Assembly (NCBI GenBank): GCA_037951165.1
Contig: JBBDHG010000015.1
Coordinates: 11,838,001 to 11,902,000, forward strand
Origin: Lophius americanus
Taxonomy: Eukaryota > Chordata > Actinopteri > Lophiiformes > Lophiidae
Reading direction: 5' to 3'
Length of the DNA: 64,000 nucleotides
Part shown: in pieces, positions 13,337 to 26,921 of the stretch
Layout: each line of letters opens with the position of its first letter
Numbering within the stretch: position 1 is the stretch's first letter
Position numbers and translations under genes: made by a program
Notes under the pieces: model-generated
Seen by the model: the letters and a program-made list of their open reading frames with translations, nothing else
Databases searched by the model: none
What the model was told of the DNA's origin: nothing

Positions 13337-16300
13337 TCAGGAAGTGTTTGTGATTGGCTTGTATTTCTTGAGGCGGGTCCACTGCCCTGTGGAGTAGTTC
13401 ATTTCGAAAACTGTGTCCACTAGCATAGTGGTACTGCCAGTGCCATCATTTTTTGGCAGGACTTCTGTGTGTTCGCTTAACTTGATCTGGATGGTGTCTC
13501 CCTGCTCCGGGCAAGGGTTCTCTGCAAGATGGACAGGAAGAAGCAGACAGGAAGGTTATTATGGTTCCACCACATTCATATGTGTTGGGAGCTTAAAAAA
13601 ATAATATTGCACAATAATTAACTGGATGCTACAATTAAGCCACTGCAAAGAAGTTTTCTCAAGAACCAAAGAAATCAGCCTCAGAACGTACTCATAATTT
13701 TGCAGCAGTGGTGAGAAAAACTCAGCTGACAGAGTTGTGCTTGCACTACTCTAAACACTGAACAACCCTTGATTCACCAGACGCTCAAGTATTCAAACAT
13801 GCTGCGTCATGGCGTTGCTTGAGTCGGCACCTTAGGACACAACAACCTTTCTGAACATGTTGTATTTGGGTTCATTTTTGTTCAATTAAATCCAATGCGC
13901 CCACATTTTCGAACATTTAGCTGCCATAATGACTAGTGTGGAGGCAGAACCGAATCAGGTTTGGCATTACACACACTCAGCGCATTATAAATTAAATGTA
14001 TTATTATTATTATTATTATTACTATTTTGCTCTTTGATGCTGTAACACTGAAATTTCCCTGCTGCATGTATCACATAGGAAGCAAATTTAATTTTAAACT
14101 TTCATGCTCATTTGCAGGAGACTTATGGATCAAAGCGTGTTAGCAAACAGACACTAACATGTCATAGTAACCCGTCGTACAGCTGAGATTATTAAGGCAG
14201 AGCATTAACAATATCTGTTTCGAAGAGGTTAAATGAATGCTGTACCTCTGGATCCAGCCATGAAGCCCAGGATGAGGGCCTTTTCTGGTCGGGTGACCTT
14301 GTTGGCCGTCTTGAACATCTCCTGTGCGGCAAACATCTGATCTCTCTGAGGAGCACAAACGTGGCAGAGAGCGATTAGTCATTAGGAAACGTTTATAACA
14401 TAAATACATACATACATGTAGGGCTGGGCAATTCTGGTAAAAAATGAGAAATGCAATTTATTCACTTAGAATTGAGATCATGAATCAGTTTCATCATTGC
14501 ATTGTGGACATGAGAAAGTAAATGGCGCCATGCACTATCCCCGTGTTACAGATGTATGCGGGCACTAAAGAGTTAATCTACATGTAATTATGGGAGATAG
14601 AGAGAGATGAGTAGCGTCGTGAAACTACAGAAAAATAAATTGTCAGAAAGAGAAAAGATAGAAGTTAAGGGACCTGAAAAGGTTGTAAAGAGCTGATACG
14701 AAACAACGACTCCTGGCTCTTCCTCTATGTGATGTTACGTCTTCAGCTTCTCAACCATTTGATGCTAGCTCGCTTAGCTTTACCAGATCCCATATGTCAC
14801 TGATATGCAATACCCATAAGGCCATCCTCTTGACGGGTCAGGCAAGGTTGAAGTATAAATGCTGCAGAATCCTTGTACTTCAGAAATAAGATAGCATGTA
14901 CAGCTGAATCGGGATTGCAGTCTTCTTACAATTAAGCACTAACACTTCATACATGCAGACAATATACTCTGCAGAAAGAATCAGGAAGCGTTACGTTAAA
15001 TCTTTGGGCAAACTATATCTTTAACAATAGCCATCTTACAGTGAGTGACAGATTCCTTTTGGGCTGTGGGGCTGTAGGAGTTGGTGTCGAGGTCTGAGGT
15101 GTGCTCGGAGGCTGGCTGGGGGTCTCTGGCTGGCTGGCAGTCGCAGCTGCTGGGGGTCCGTTAGTGGCGGGTGTGGACACTGGTGTGCTGGGAGATGCGG
15201 GGGTTGCTGGATTTCCAGTGTTGGTTGCATTGTACATGGGTGTCCTCTGTTTGTACTGGCTCGGTAAGGTAGTTACGGCGCCAGCTCCTGCTGTGGCTGA
15301 CTCCTCTGGTTGGCGAGCTGACTGCAGTGTGTCCCGCCCTAAACCGCCAGCATTCGCTATGGAGGAAGTCGGCAAAGACAAACACATTGATATTAGCATC
15401 GCACAAGAATACTGAAGATTTTTCTTGGCCTCCTTGGACTAACGAAGACCAACCTTTCATCAACCGGACGTGAATTCTCAGATCAGAGAACAAGATCATT
15501 TACCAATAATCAGTGACAGTAAATTATTATTTGCGCATTATCGTTTTGTTGTTTACAAAGCACGGAGCAACACCTTTGTAAGACGTCTCACTATGCTGCT
15601 GCATTAAACTTAATGCCAGCTCACTATTAAAAAAACCCAAAACAAAGCAAAACATCTACAGGAGGAACGTTATGCCTTGATTCTCATTGTTATGGGCAAA
15701 TTAATAATCCCAATGTATGACACCACATCATCGGTCAAATGTGAGTGCATCAGTTGTTATTTCAGCGTGTCTTTTTTAGTCAGTTAGATAATGTGACTTA
15801 CAACAGTTGCTGTGACGGACAACAGTCGCTGTGACGGACAACAGTCGCTGTGACGGACAACAGTCGCTGTGACGGACAACAGTCGCTGTGAGGGACAACA
15901 GTCGCTGTGACGGACAACAGTTGCTGTGACGGAAAACAGTTGCTGTGACGGAAAACAGTTGCTGTGACGGACAACAGTCGCTGTGACGGACAACAGTTGC
16001 TGTGACGGAAAACAGTTGCTGTGACGGAAAACAGTTGCTGTGACGGACAACAGTCGCTGTGACGGACAACAGTCGCTGTGACGGACAACTGTCGCTGTGA
16101 CGGACAACAGTTGCTGTGATGGACAACAGTTGCTGTGACGGAAAACAGTTGCTGTGACGGACAACAGTCGCTGTGACGGACAACAGTCGCTGTGACGGAC
16201 AACTGTCGCTGTGACGGACAACAGTTGCTGTGACGGACAACAGTCGCTGTGACGGAAAACAGTTGCTGTGACGGACAACAGTTGCTGTGACGGACAACAG

Positions 16301-19300
16301 TTGCTGTGACAGACAACAGTTGCTGTGACGGACATCTGACGTTGATCGCTGTTTGACTTTAACTTGGTGTTCATGCGTTCATCATACAGCATTCTGTGGT
16401 GTTTTTTAGTGGGAAAACAAAAGCACTCTTTTCATGTGTTATGTTGTCTATGCGCTCAGTTGCACATTAGTGGGTCCAGACAGTTACTTGTCAGGACCGT
16501 GTCGAGGAACCGTTGTGGGAACACCTGTGATTGATTAGACAGTAGTGAGGGGCGCACTTGAAAGGCAGAATGCTGTTTGGGTGGAGCATTTTTATATTTA
16601 TAATATCGATATTACTCAAACTCGTTGTTTTCAATAGTGGGAAGCCATAATCATGATGCCGATTAAATATCAGTAATACAATTGTATAGCCCTACTTGAA
16701 TGTAACGAAGAGTGTAGAGAAGGGCTACTGTTGCAGCAGTATTGAGCACCTTGGTGTGAGAAAGGAAGCACCATATTGGTTCATTTAAGTTTATACAATA
16801 CTGTGCCTTACCCGGCGTTGCCTCAGAGCTAGGGATGTAAGATGAAGAAGGAACCATGCTCGGTGTGGCTGGTAGGTAGCTTGTTGATGGCAGAGGATTC
16901 TCGTTCAAAGCCCCCAGTTTCTGAAAGACAAAAACATTTTTGTTCCAATAGTGACACTAAATCGTAGACAGACATAAAGCCAATAGAAGTGGTAGGATGG
17001 GAAAAAACAGGAGAAATCAAGGTTGTTTTGATGATGCCGCCGCAACTACCTGTGTAGAGACGAGGCCAGCAGCGTAGTCTGGTGTGGTGTTTTCCACCAC
17101 TGCTTCTTCCTTGGCCGCTTTGTCCAAAGTCTCTGTTTCTGCAACAGAAAAAAATAATTCAATAAGCTTCACCCCAACTATTATTATTTTCATGACCAAT
17201 ATGGCGAGGGCTGCTGTAAACCGAGGGACCGCGAGCGGATAGAAATATAACTACCCAAAGTCTTTCTTCTTCTCTTTGCTTCTCTTCCAGCACTGACCAT
17301 ATTCAACTCTTTGATATCTAAGAGCTATAAAAAAAAAACAAAAATGATTTGGTTGACATGAAAAACGGAATGATAGTAAAATACATCTGAAGCCCAACCA
17401 TAATAAAAAAATTTTTTCTGGGAACATATTCTAGAAATCCTACATTACCTTGACCCCCCTTTCCTTACGCAGGGGTGTTCGTGCTGGAGCGATAGGTGTG
17501 CGATTACTGGGAGGGCTGAACATACTCGGGGCAGTGGGGCTGCGGAACGGGGCTTTCGGAATCCCCTTGAGAGGAGCTGAAAATATTGATACACGTCTTA
17601 GCAGCTGAAGAATGAGAACATTTTTCATAAATCAGAAAAACTCAAGATGTGCCAATGATTGAACTGATGAACATCATTATAACGGTGCATTTCATTTTGT
17701 TTCAGAATTTAACAATAGATGTGTGGGAACAGTTCTTGTTCGTCAACTCACTAGTGGTGTCAATCTTTTTGACCAATCCCCTCCCTTTGGCATGAAAAGG
17801 CACCCCAGCTGTCTTTTTCAGTTGCTGGGCTGTCTCTGTTGCTAGAATAAAAAAGTGGTAGAACAGCATTCAAAAAAAAAAGAACAATTGCAGTTTTTCA
17901 TTTTATATCGAGAACAAAATGAGCAAAATGGTGTAGAACAGCTAAACGGTAAAGAAACAGTCAGCAGATACAAATTTCTCAGATACAGTGTAGAACTGTT
18001 GCTAAAATCATTAAGTACATTTGTAGAAGGAGGCAGCTTGCTAACGGTTTCTTGGTTTAGGATTAAAAGTGCTTACATTTCTGTAGCAGTTCTGCTCTGA
18101 GGGTTGCACTCTTGGGCTTCCTCTTAAGCTGGAAATGTTTTACAGGGGGTGTGAGGGGTCCAACCAGAGTGGTTAATGCACTCTTGTTCAGGTACTGACA
18201 CTCAAGAGGAAGCATGGCAGATGCCTCACACTCGCTCACTGGGGAGAAGAAGAGATTAAAAATTAGCTTACTTGTTTGTGTTTTTTTGTGAGGTGGCTGT
18301 ATCAATCTCTTGATCTCACTTGGCTTACGGGAATCAAAGACACTGTTGTTGGAGTTTTGCACTTTACTGAATGCCATTCAAGACTAATATGTTTTAATAT
18401 TTTCACTTTCTATTGTCATTTTTCTGTTGCCATTCATTGAAGGTCCACTGCAGATGTTAGAGAAATACACATTCCCTACCTTTCTCCCTAAGCTCTCCAA
18501 GAATATCCTGCACGTTTGGATTTTGCTCCTCCAGGTTCAGATTGAGAGATCCAGTCTCGGGGAAGGACTTGAGGATATCTGCAACCATGAGCACCCAAGG
18601 CTCTGAATCAACTGTGGCCAGCTGGATTATTTCCGACAGGGCTTCCTTCATCTAGTGAGGGAGGAAGATGAGGTGAATCAAACGATGAAGATTTCATGCA
18701 GACAGAAAAATAAAGAAAATATCTTTTTTTTTGGTTCAACCTTGTTTTGTTTGAACAACAATCTAATCAATTGTTTTTTTTGATGAATGAATGAATACTA
18801 ACGGCCACTAGAAGCCAATAACGGCATCTAAAATGTAAATGTAATAGCAACTTATGTACAATCCACTTTATAATCTCTCCTTTGTCACAATTGAGTGTCA
18901 GTTGGTTCAGTACATCTCAATCTATATGCCCCCTTTTTCCCAGCCACTTTTTTTTATCCATAATGGAGATGTGTATGGGAGAAGGTCTAGTTAGGACTTT
19001 TGTGACACTGTGCACAGGGAAAAATACAGAAGAACAAATTCAGAAAAAATTCTTTTCCAATTGATGCCTTGAAAGAAATCTAAATGTATATAATTAATCT
19101 TAAAGTAACAACGACAAACAAACATCACGTGTAATTGCTTATTTAATTTTCAGGGGATCATTTTTACCATTGTTAAGGTCTGTGAGTTCTTGATATAAAG
19201 ACATTTTATTTTTCATTTTATTATACAACTTATGCTGAGATGAAGAGCATTTTGCAAAGCATTCTGTTAAACTTTATGTTTAGTGCATGCAGTATTTACT

Positions 19301-22300
19301 GAGAAAAGACCATGGGTTAAAATGAAAGTACAAATCTCAAAACAATAAAAACGTCTCAGATCATGCAAAAGCCAGTGGTATGAACAGTATTCATCTCTTT
19401 TCTAATGGGCACTAAAATCACTTGAGACCTGCATACCGCAAGAAGTATTTTCTTTGACAAAAATACTATTATCACAGGACGAGATTATTGATGAGCCATT
19501 TTTTATTTATAATACTGTCAGCAAAACAAAACTGAAAATTTACTTTAGTATTTTTCACTTGGACAGAAATACAGTTGAAAGTTTGTGATGCAGTTTTTCA
19601 CTTTTTATAAATATTAGGGGTGAAACGATGCATTGATCGATATCGGTATGTTGAACAATGATCCAATTAAATCGTGGAAAGTCAAAATATCAATGTAAGT
19701 CGTTTTGAGGTTAACCTTTATTTTGAAATGACTATCTGCACAGCAGCAATGTTTCCCGTAAACAGGCTCCCTTCCCTACAGATAAACGACCTGTGGATCG
19801 ATGGGCACAGCCAGAGGCTGCACTTTAATTTTGTCCTTTTTAAATCAGCTCTCACACAAAGCGTTCAATTGGCAGATAACCCGTTATTTAAATGAGAGAT
19901 AAAGGCTTCCAGGTGCAGTATAATGTCAACTGCCTCACAACAATGTGGAAAAGAATTAGCTCTGGGTAGTTATGCTCATAATTTAAAGGGAACCAGGGGT
20001 CCTTAATGTTAACTAATAAAAGAAAAAAAAAAAAGAAAAAAGCATTTGTATCAAAACATGAAAAATGAAGTGAAACAGTGAATCACAGGTCTTTGTTATT
20101 TTTTTTGTTATTACTGAAAGATCTAACATTTCATTAATAAAAAAATGCTTTTAATTTTGTATGTCTTAGGGTGAAATGCAACCAGTTTTGTTCAATGGTA
20201 ACATAATATCGTCTGATATTGATGGCAGGCCCCTGAATTGAATCGTAATGGAATCGTGGCAGACATTGTGGTATCAGCAAAGAATCCATATCGCATCGTG
20301 ATGGAACTGTTGATTTACACCCCTAATATACACCTACGCCCCACTTTGATTCAAAGGGAAATTAACAACTTATGTAGATTTGACACATGATGTTATATGC
20401 ACATAGCCATCAATCAAACAAACCCTGATCAATATTAAAGGATCATAAAAACATTTAATAAAAAAAACAGTGTAAAAAGAAAACCAAAGAAATGTGACCG
20501 GTTGCAGCTGCAGCAACATGCGGCCAGTCAAGCGATACCAACTTGATTCTACATGGTATGTCTTAAGATTCGCCACCTTTCAAATGTCTGTTCTGTGAAG
20601 CTGCTGTAACAACCAAATTTCCCCCCTGGGAATTAATAACGTATGTATCTATCTATCTGTCTCTCTGTCTGTAAGGAGGAGCTACATTAATTAGTTCAGT
20701 GGTTTCCAGGCTTTTAAACTGCCATGTACACCCCAGAGACATTTCACATCCTTATTTTCTATTACAATACTGATGCAGAAAAAAAAGTTAACGCAAAATT
20801 AATATACATATCACGCAAATGTGTAAGAGAGGCTAACCACTAAATCCAGCCTTTTGTTCGTATTTTAAACTTTTCAAACTACTTCTTTATCCATTGAATG
20901 CACTAAGGATGTAAAAACACACTCAACTTGTGATTTTTTTCACTTTTATTTTTAACAGAATGAACTTGCAGACAAATAATGACTGCATGGTATGCTTTTG
21001 CTAGAAGGGACAGCTGTGGGTATACATCTTAGCATTCTCCTTCAATCACTTGAGTGGACAGCTTTTGAGCGAAATGGATTTTTTCACTTCTGTATTTATC
21101 CATTTCTGCCTGAATTCCAACGCTGTCTTCTTGGGAGATGGTTGCTGCAGCTCAGCTCCTGCAATATCTGCCTGGTAAGCAGTCTACTCTGCTGCAGGTG
21201 TAGAGGAACTGGTACCTGCTCCGCCTTCATCCCTTTCTCCCACAGGGAAATTGGTCTGTAAATTGCAGAGAGGGAAATAACTTAGAATATCAGTATAACT
21301 GAGACAGAGGTCTTATCTTATTACAGATGCAACACTTGCAAATGGGAAGAAAGTTTAAAAAAAATATAGGCCATAAACAAAGTTGTTAAAAAATACATTC
21401 ATGCACATTAAGAGAAAATCCATCTCTATATTAAATATATTATTAATATCATAAAGAGAGACAGCAAAATGAATACCTGGTTGTGCAGCTGCACAGCTTT
21501 CTCCTTCAGGGTGTGGAACACGTCCCAGCGCTTGTATTTCTCTAGAGGAGGCAGGGTTTGGAATCTGGGGTCTACTGCAGTGAATTCCAACAGGTAGTTA
21601 TGTTCCCCAGCGCCTCTGTCTTACAGGTTGCTGAGGACAGCTCTCTTCATGATGTTGACGGTGTGGGAGAATACTTCATTGGGTGCCATGCTCTGCTCGA
21701 TCATGTGCTTTAAGGGCACAATGAGAGTCAAAGTTTTGGGGTGTCCGTCACTCAGTACAGCTGTGGTCGTCTTCGGGGGTTTAAGAAGGCTCACAATGTC
21801 CTCAGCATCACGGATGTCTGAGTTATCCAGTTTGTCAATTCCACGGGCATTTGGTCTGAGGTCTGTGCTGGGGAGAGCTGCTGCCACGGCTAGATGCTGT
21901 TCGAGATAGTGTCCAATCATGTTAAGACTGTTGTCCCATCACTGTGTGACGTCCGTGATGAGCTTATGCTCGTTTCCATCCATGCTGAATAGCACTTTTT
22001 GTTTGGATGCGAACACAGCGGTGGCACTGGGCGTTTCAAAAAAGAGCAGATTTGAAGAGTAAGTTAGCCATCTCCCACTCAGCGGTGATCACATGGGCTG
22101 TGATGGTGATATAACTTTGGGTCGCCTTAGAAGTCAAGGCATCTGTTGTGAGTGATACGCTATATGCCTCTCCAATGGCTTGAACCACCATGGCTTTGGT
22201 TTCCCTGTAAAGAGCCAGCATCACCCTCTGGCTGTGGTGGGTTGCAGTAATTGGGCTCCAGACTGTCGACCTGCAGCCCAAATCCTTTATTTTCAACTAT

Positions 22301-25300
22301 GGAAAACAGCCTCATATCTTTTGCCAAGAAAACATTGATGCACCTTGTATTTTCCTTGGCCCTTGCACTGGTTTGGGCGAGCAGAGTCCGTTCGTCAGCA
22401 TGGATTGTCCTATCAACATTTCTTCTTGCTCACGCAGCGGTGACTTGATAGTCTCACTATGTTGCCGATTGACATGCTGCATCATGGTGGTTGTTGGTTG
22501 GTTGGTTGCTATTTGTGTAGGTAACCACCCTCCTGCAATGTTTACACACTGTTTTTGTATTGTCTGATCTTCTCACCATTTTCATTCTTGAACACAGGGA
22601 AGCCAAAATGATACCAAAATTCCGATTTGAAACTGGTCTTTGCGTCCCCAAATTCAAAATTACCTTCGACCGCCGCTATGTCTCTCATTCCGTCTGAGCC
22701 AATAGCTTACAGCGACGCACAATGACGAACAGGTAGTTCCATATGAAGTTGAACAGGTGAAATGAAATCTAGAATGCGCCCTCTGCTTTTTAAAAGGCTG
22801 ATTAATTTTTTATGTATCGTATATTAAATTTTCGTATTATTATTTGTATCGATTTTTAACCAGCTCGCGATGCATCGTTGCATCCCTAGTATAGACACAT
22901 ATTGGAGTTGGAACATGAATTGTAAGCAAGCCTCACCTCACCACATAAATGAAAGGGATAGCTTGACTGACTTCACGTAATGCTGCAACGTGGGCGTGTA
23001 TCTGCCACAGTTGCAATACAACATCACTTCCTAGCTATTGTCTGTTCTGGTAGTTATTTGAGCAACAGCAGAGAATCTAGTCTCACTCAGTAAGTGGTTG
23101 CAATGGGTAACAAGTATAAAATGAATGCACTACTTGCAAGGAAATTTATCCCTTCATCCATGCTATTGCCTGTTCAAACTCTTGTGGATGCAGTCCAGAC
23201 AAGTAACATATATGTCAAAATGATAAAGAGCTTGTCACTCAAGGCATCCCGGATTAGGAAGAGATAAATATATTCTCATATTACTAGAACTGAGAGACAT
23301 TTATAAATGTCGGGATGCTGATGCATGTATATGTTTTATCCTGAAGTCGGACAGCTGGGCGTCATTGCGCATAGTTGAGTGATGTCACAGAAATCTAAAC
23401 ACACAGTGGCGGAAGCAGTGAAAGAGTAATTCTTCTGGATTTATGGAGAAATAATTATTAGATATGCTTCGCAGTTAGGATGAGAATCGAACTGCACATC
23501 CTGTTCAAGTTTATAGTTAACAAGCCACAAAAAACGCTTTACAAAGATAATAGGTGGAGCAAATTCGCTCATGGTGGAAAACACTGATGAAACATCATAA
23601 AGTGGCCAAACACGACTGTCATACGGAAAGGACAGATACAGTCGCAGATGCATGATAAACTTCATAGGGCATGTGCAAAACAAACCCGCATATCTTCTTT
23701 ATCTCGTAATTACTAGACCCTATTCTCGTAATTACGAGATACTTTTCTTGAAATTACAAGATACTTTTCCTGTAATTATTAGATCCGTATCTCGCAATTA
23801 CGAGATCTTTCTTGTAATTTCGACATAAGGTGTCAGTTTTTTTTCTTCATTTGGTGAATTTAATGTGCTTCCGGAACTTAAGTTTCTTTCAAATATGAAA
23901 TAGTGAGCATAAGCTATCTATTTTGAGTGTATTTGTTTTTATTTATTTATATTGAAATCAGAGATTTAGACTGATTATTCTTTCAGAAATTGACCTTTAT
24001 TTTAATTTGTAAATTGTTAATTATGTTGACTTAAGATAGAAGAAGGTAATTCATTTAAAATTAATGGAGTAAGTGTTAAACATTTGTTTGACCATTTTAT
24101 TATTGAACCCATGTTACTCGCTGTGCTGCGCCACACACGTTGAATGAATGCATTTTCGCAATTAAAAAATACTGCTAACACGAATCATCAAGCCATCATC
24201 AGCCCAGATGTTCATAACAGCGTACCTGTACAGCATGTCACCCTATCCACCCAGCTCAAAAATACACGCTTAAATTAATAAAATGATGAGGGCAATTAAC
24301 ACAGTGAGTAATTCCAAAAAAAGGGCTACACATTGGCCAAAAGGTATGTGACTGATTTGTGATTTCAAAATTCAAGAAGAAAAAAAAGGGAATATCATTT
24401 GAAAGAAGAAATCTTAGTCTATTCCTCATGGACAGAGGTTTCCAGTCCTCTAATATATCGGAGTTCACACGAACCAACTGATTTTCTTCAAATCTAACCA
24501 AACTTTCCTGGAATTCAAGTCTGGTGACTGGACCTGTCCTTTTGGAATGTCCCAGGAGTTTTTTTTTTAACACCACTTTGAGGCTTGTTTGATTTCAATG
24601 TCATGGAATGTAACTATTAGAGCTGCACCAGTTGCAATTTTCTGGGCTGTTCAACGATTTTTCAAAATTCTGACCGACAGATACAAATTTTGCCCGATTC
24701 CGATTTTCTTTTTTTAAAGTTTAAAATCATGATAAGTAATGTATTTTAAGCGCTCTTATTTTGAAGGATTGTAGTAGAAGTAACTAGGCTGGGTGTATTC
24801 TTGTGTTATGTTGAAAATAATATACCCTCTGTCCTCTCTCCATGCGTTTCTTAAACCAATTGTATGACATTTCAAGTGAAAATAAAAATTTGTAAGCGAT
24901 GTTCGGTCCATTATATGTTATGTTTTGGCTTTGTTCAGGGACTTCAGAGCTTGTGGCTTGCTATTCTAATGTTAGCTTTTAACTTACTATGTTGCTCGGG
25001 CGATTTAATTTGAAGTGTGTGATTGCGTTCGGGGTTGTTCTTCAACAGCGTATTTCGTCCTTACGGTTTACTTATGAGATGTTTGGAGCAGTGATAGGTC
25101 ATGCTTAATGTATGCGTACGGCGTGCGTGTAACCGTCCTCCAATGTCTCTACTCGGCTAGTTTCACCAAACATGGCCTCCCGGTGCACCCGTACCAATTA
25201 CACACAAGCTACAGATGCCTCACAAAAGGCAAGACATTCTCTCTTCTAGAACATCCTGATGGAATCTTAACCGTCTACATGCAGTAGTTGTAGCCTGAGG

Positions 25301-26921
25301 AAACCTAGAAGTAGCCCCAGAAGTAAAAAGACATACTTTACTAGTAAATAAGTTGGGAGTTTCTTTCAAAACATGAAAGAAAACATTCTTGTTCCCCCGG
25401 ACTTACCATAACATTTGGTTTGATTTCAGACACACAGATTGATATCTTCAATGTAAACTGGTGAAAATGGCTCACATACAGTATATGTCAACTGTAAGGC
25501 CTGATTTAATATAGCTGTGGTGCATTCATAATATTTATTGAATAAAATATTACATCAAAAAATATATAAATATAATACAAATATTTTTTGGTTTTTTTTC
25601 TACCCCTAAAGAGTAGAAACACCGAGATTACAGAAAGATGCATGGATATGTCGGTGCACATTAATACTTGCATCATCAGGAATTAACATAGGTGTTAGAT
25701 GGGTAAATATGGGCATAAGAATGTGTGTGCACTCATAAAGGATTGTATGTTTTTTTTTCATTTGCTGGATCCCCCCCATCACATCAATTTTTTATTTATT
25801 TCTGCCCTCTTTCTGGAGGGGGTTATCATTGTGTCTAGTTGCCTTTAGATGTTCCATTTGTTCATTTTCTGTTTAAAATAAGAATAATAATAATAAGTAA
25901 CTGATAGAGAAGATGGCTCATCAGACCAAACTTTTCTTTGGATTACTGGATCAGTAGTTGTGGACTTCTTTGTCACTTTTTAAAAGTAGGCTGTAACTGC
26001 CAAAAAAAACCCCAAAACAACCTTGGATAATTATTCTACAGCATATCCGTGAAGGTTAGCCAAGTCTTTAAGAGCATCTGATTTGCAGATAGGTATGTAA
26101 GTGAAGGACTCTAAAGAAAAGTTGAATAATTTTACTTCTAAATGCAAGTGTGCTCCCACTTGATAGACCACACATAATTTAACGTGTAATTATAACCAAG
26201 TCCAGATACTATTAAAGATAGTATCAAAATCTAACAGACTATCTGAATATTAAGACACTCGCATGATGAGTTTCTACCGGTTAAGTCACACCAGTTGCTG
26301 GTACCTCCCTCCTGCTCAGTCTGCTAGCGCTTTCTAACCCATCCCACCATAATGCCTATGAGAGAACCGCTAGGCTAATGCTGCTTTAAATAGCTGCTAA
26401 ACCACCGATCCTACGCGTGGTTAAGTGTTACAGTAATGGTTTGTAAATGCTGTAGTGTACAAAACTGGATACCAACGTAAGTATCACTGACAGGATTAAC
26501 ATTAACATACTGCTTCTTATGTTAGCTAACGATGCTAAGTATCACCAATAGTTAACGAGTTCGCCAACTTAAAACATTTCCTAGCGAGGCGAAACATTTT
26601 TACAAAAAATTGCTCACCATCCACCGAAGGCAAAAAGTTCTTATTTGTATTTATAAGTTGATGGCTTATTTTCTGGTCTGACAAACAGCTAGCTGACGCT
26701 CAGCAGCCTACCTCGTCAACGGTCCGCCTGGGAAGATGGAGCATGCCGAGCAGGAGTTTCAGCTTCACCGGCGGCGACAAGCTCGAAAAACATAGCCGTA
26801 TGTTGTCAATTACCGACACTGTGAGGAGAGAAGCGATGCTTGGAGGAGTCCAGAGTTCGTCCGTTGATCCCAGTTTGTTGTGAAGCCACAGGCCGGTGTC
26901 GCTGTCCTTCATCGACGCCAT
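13337..26921 (-). CDS. nelfa: negative elongation factor A
   Basis: NELF-A is a subunit of the nuclear NELF complex that holds RNA polymerase II at promoter-proximal pauses together with DSIF. Eleven exons (minus strand): 26921-26712, 18651-18480, 18238-18077, 17841-17752, 17576-17449, 17324-17255, 17138-17050, 16920-16812, 15356-15040, 14345-14246 and 13521-13337. All junctions are GT-AG and phases agree. They sum to 1632 nt, or 543 aa; human is 528. The N-terminal helical domain starts MASMKDSDTGLWLHNKLG and continues with WVLMVADILKSFP and NVQDILGELREK. A basic stretch (REAKRRRKTL) is encoded by 17324-17255. Exon 9 is the Pro/Thr/Ser/Ala-rich low-complexity linker. The C-terminus NLSLTRDQMFAAQEMFK ... 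GQWTRLKKYKP ends the protein. The start matches the human start. Intron 1 spans 8 kb and holds hAT relics. Confidence 0.97.
13999..14021. repeat. (TTA)n microsatellite
   Basis: About seven TTA units in the last nelfa intron. The 5' flank ATAAATTAAATGTATTATT is the same as that of the (TTA)n at 48973. Confidence 0.9.
15802..16334. repeat. 19-bp minisatellite, ~28 copies, nelfa intron 8
   Basis: The unit GACGGACAACAGTCGCTGT is repeated about 28 times between nelfa exons 8 and 9. Two sites vary along the array (CGC/TGC and GGACAA/GGAAAA), with a rarer third (ACAG/ACTG). A block of several variants recurs, which indicates higher-order duplication. All three minus-strand frames stay open because 19 is not divisible by 3 and the unit lacks stops; these are not genes. 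Confidence 0.95.
19615..20332. mobile_element. hAT-type non-autonomous element (~720 bp)
   Basis: The left end is TAGGGGTGAAACGATGCATT (19619 on). The right end near 20331, read on the minus strand, is TAGGGGTGTAAATCAACAGT. Both are followed by diverged ATCG-rich inner repeats. The ends are typical of hAT-derived MITEs. The interior encodes nothing recognisable. No perfect 8-bp target duplication was seen. Confidence 0.6.
21470..22890 (-). pseudogene. hAT transposase (ZBED-like) relic
   Basis: Minus-strand fragments, in order: a BED-finger-like piece with TVCKHCRRVV and a later HH pair (about 22500-22657); SVSLTTDALTSKATQSYI(T)ITAH (about 22100-22170), which resembles the conserved TDxWTSxxxxSY block of ZBED-type hAT transposases; and DIVSLLKPPKTTTAVLSDG with VPLKHMIEQSM (about 21700-21790). 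Stops and frameshifts separate them. An end reading TAGGGATGCAACGATGCAT on the minus strand lies at 22870-22889. The left end was not found. It may share an ancestor with the 19615-20332 element. Confidence 0.75.
23695..23830. repeat. palindromic TCTCGTAATTACGAGA tandem array
   Basis: About four diverged copies of a roughly 30-bp unit with the self-complementary core CTCGTAATTACGAG. The core is intact at 23733-23750 and again, as TCTCGCAATTACGAGA, near 23793. Each unit can form a hairpin. Confidence 0.8.
24615..25195. mobile_element. hAT-like non-autonomous repeat copy B
   Basis: It begins with TTAGAGCTGCACCAGTTGCA, a hAT-like end, and its 3' part matches the segment at 2390-2620. The right end CCCGGTGCACCCGTACC reads in reverse as a GGTGCACC terminus. 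No coding sequence. Confidence 0.45.

Larger units (their letters stand above)
18652..26711 (-). other. nelfa intron 1 (transposon-rich)
   Basis: An 8-kb intron without recognisable exons. It holds hAT-derived segments, a palindromic TCTCGTAATT array and a second hAT-like repeat, all listed separately. Remaining sequence is AT-rich. Confidence 0.85.

Noticed and set aside
15776..16392. Three long overlapping minus-strand frames (172-202 aa) of SVTATVVRH type repeats
   Set aside because: All three frames are open because the 19-bp minisatellite unit lacks stops; the array lies inside a nelfa intron.
20992..21261. 89-codon plus-strand frame in nelfa intron 1
   Set aside because: No domain, and it lies next to the hAT relic in AT-rich sequence; probably chance.
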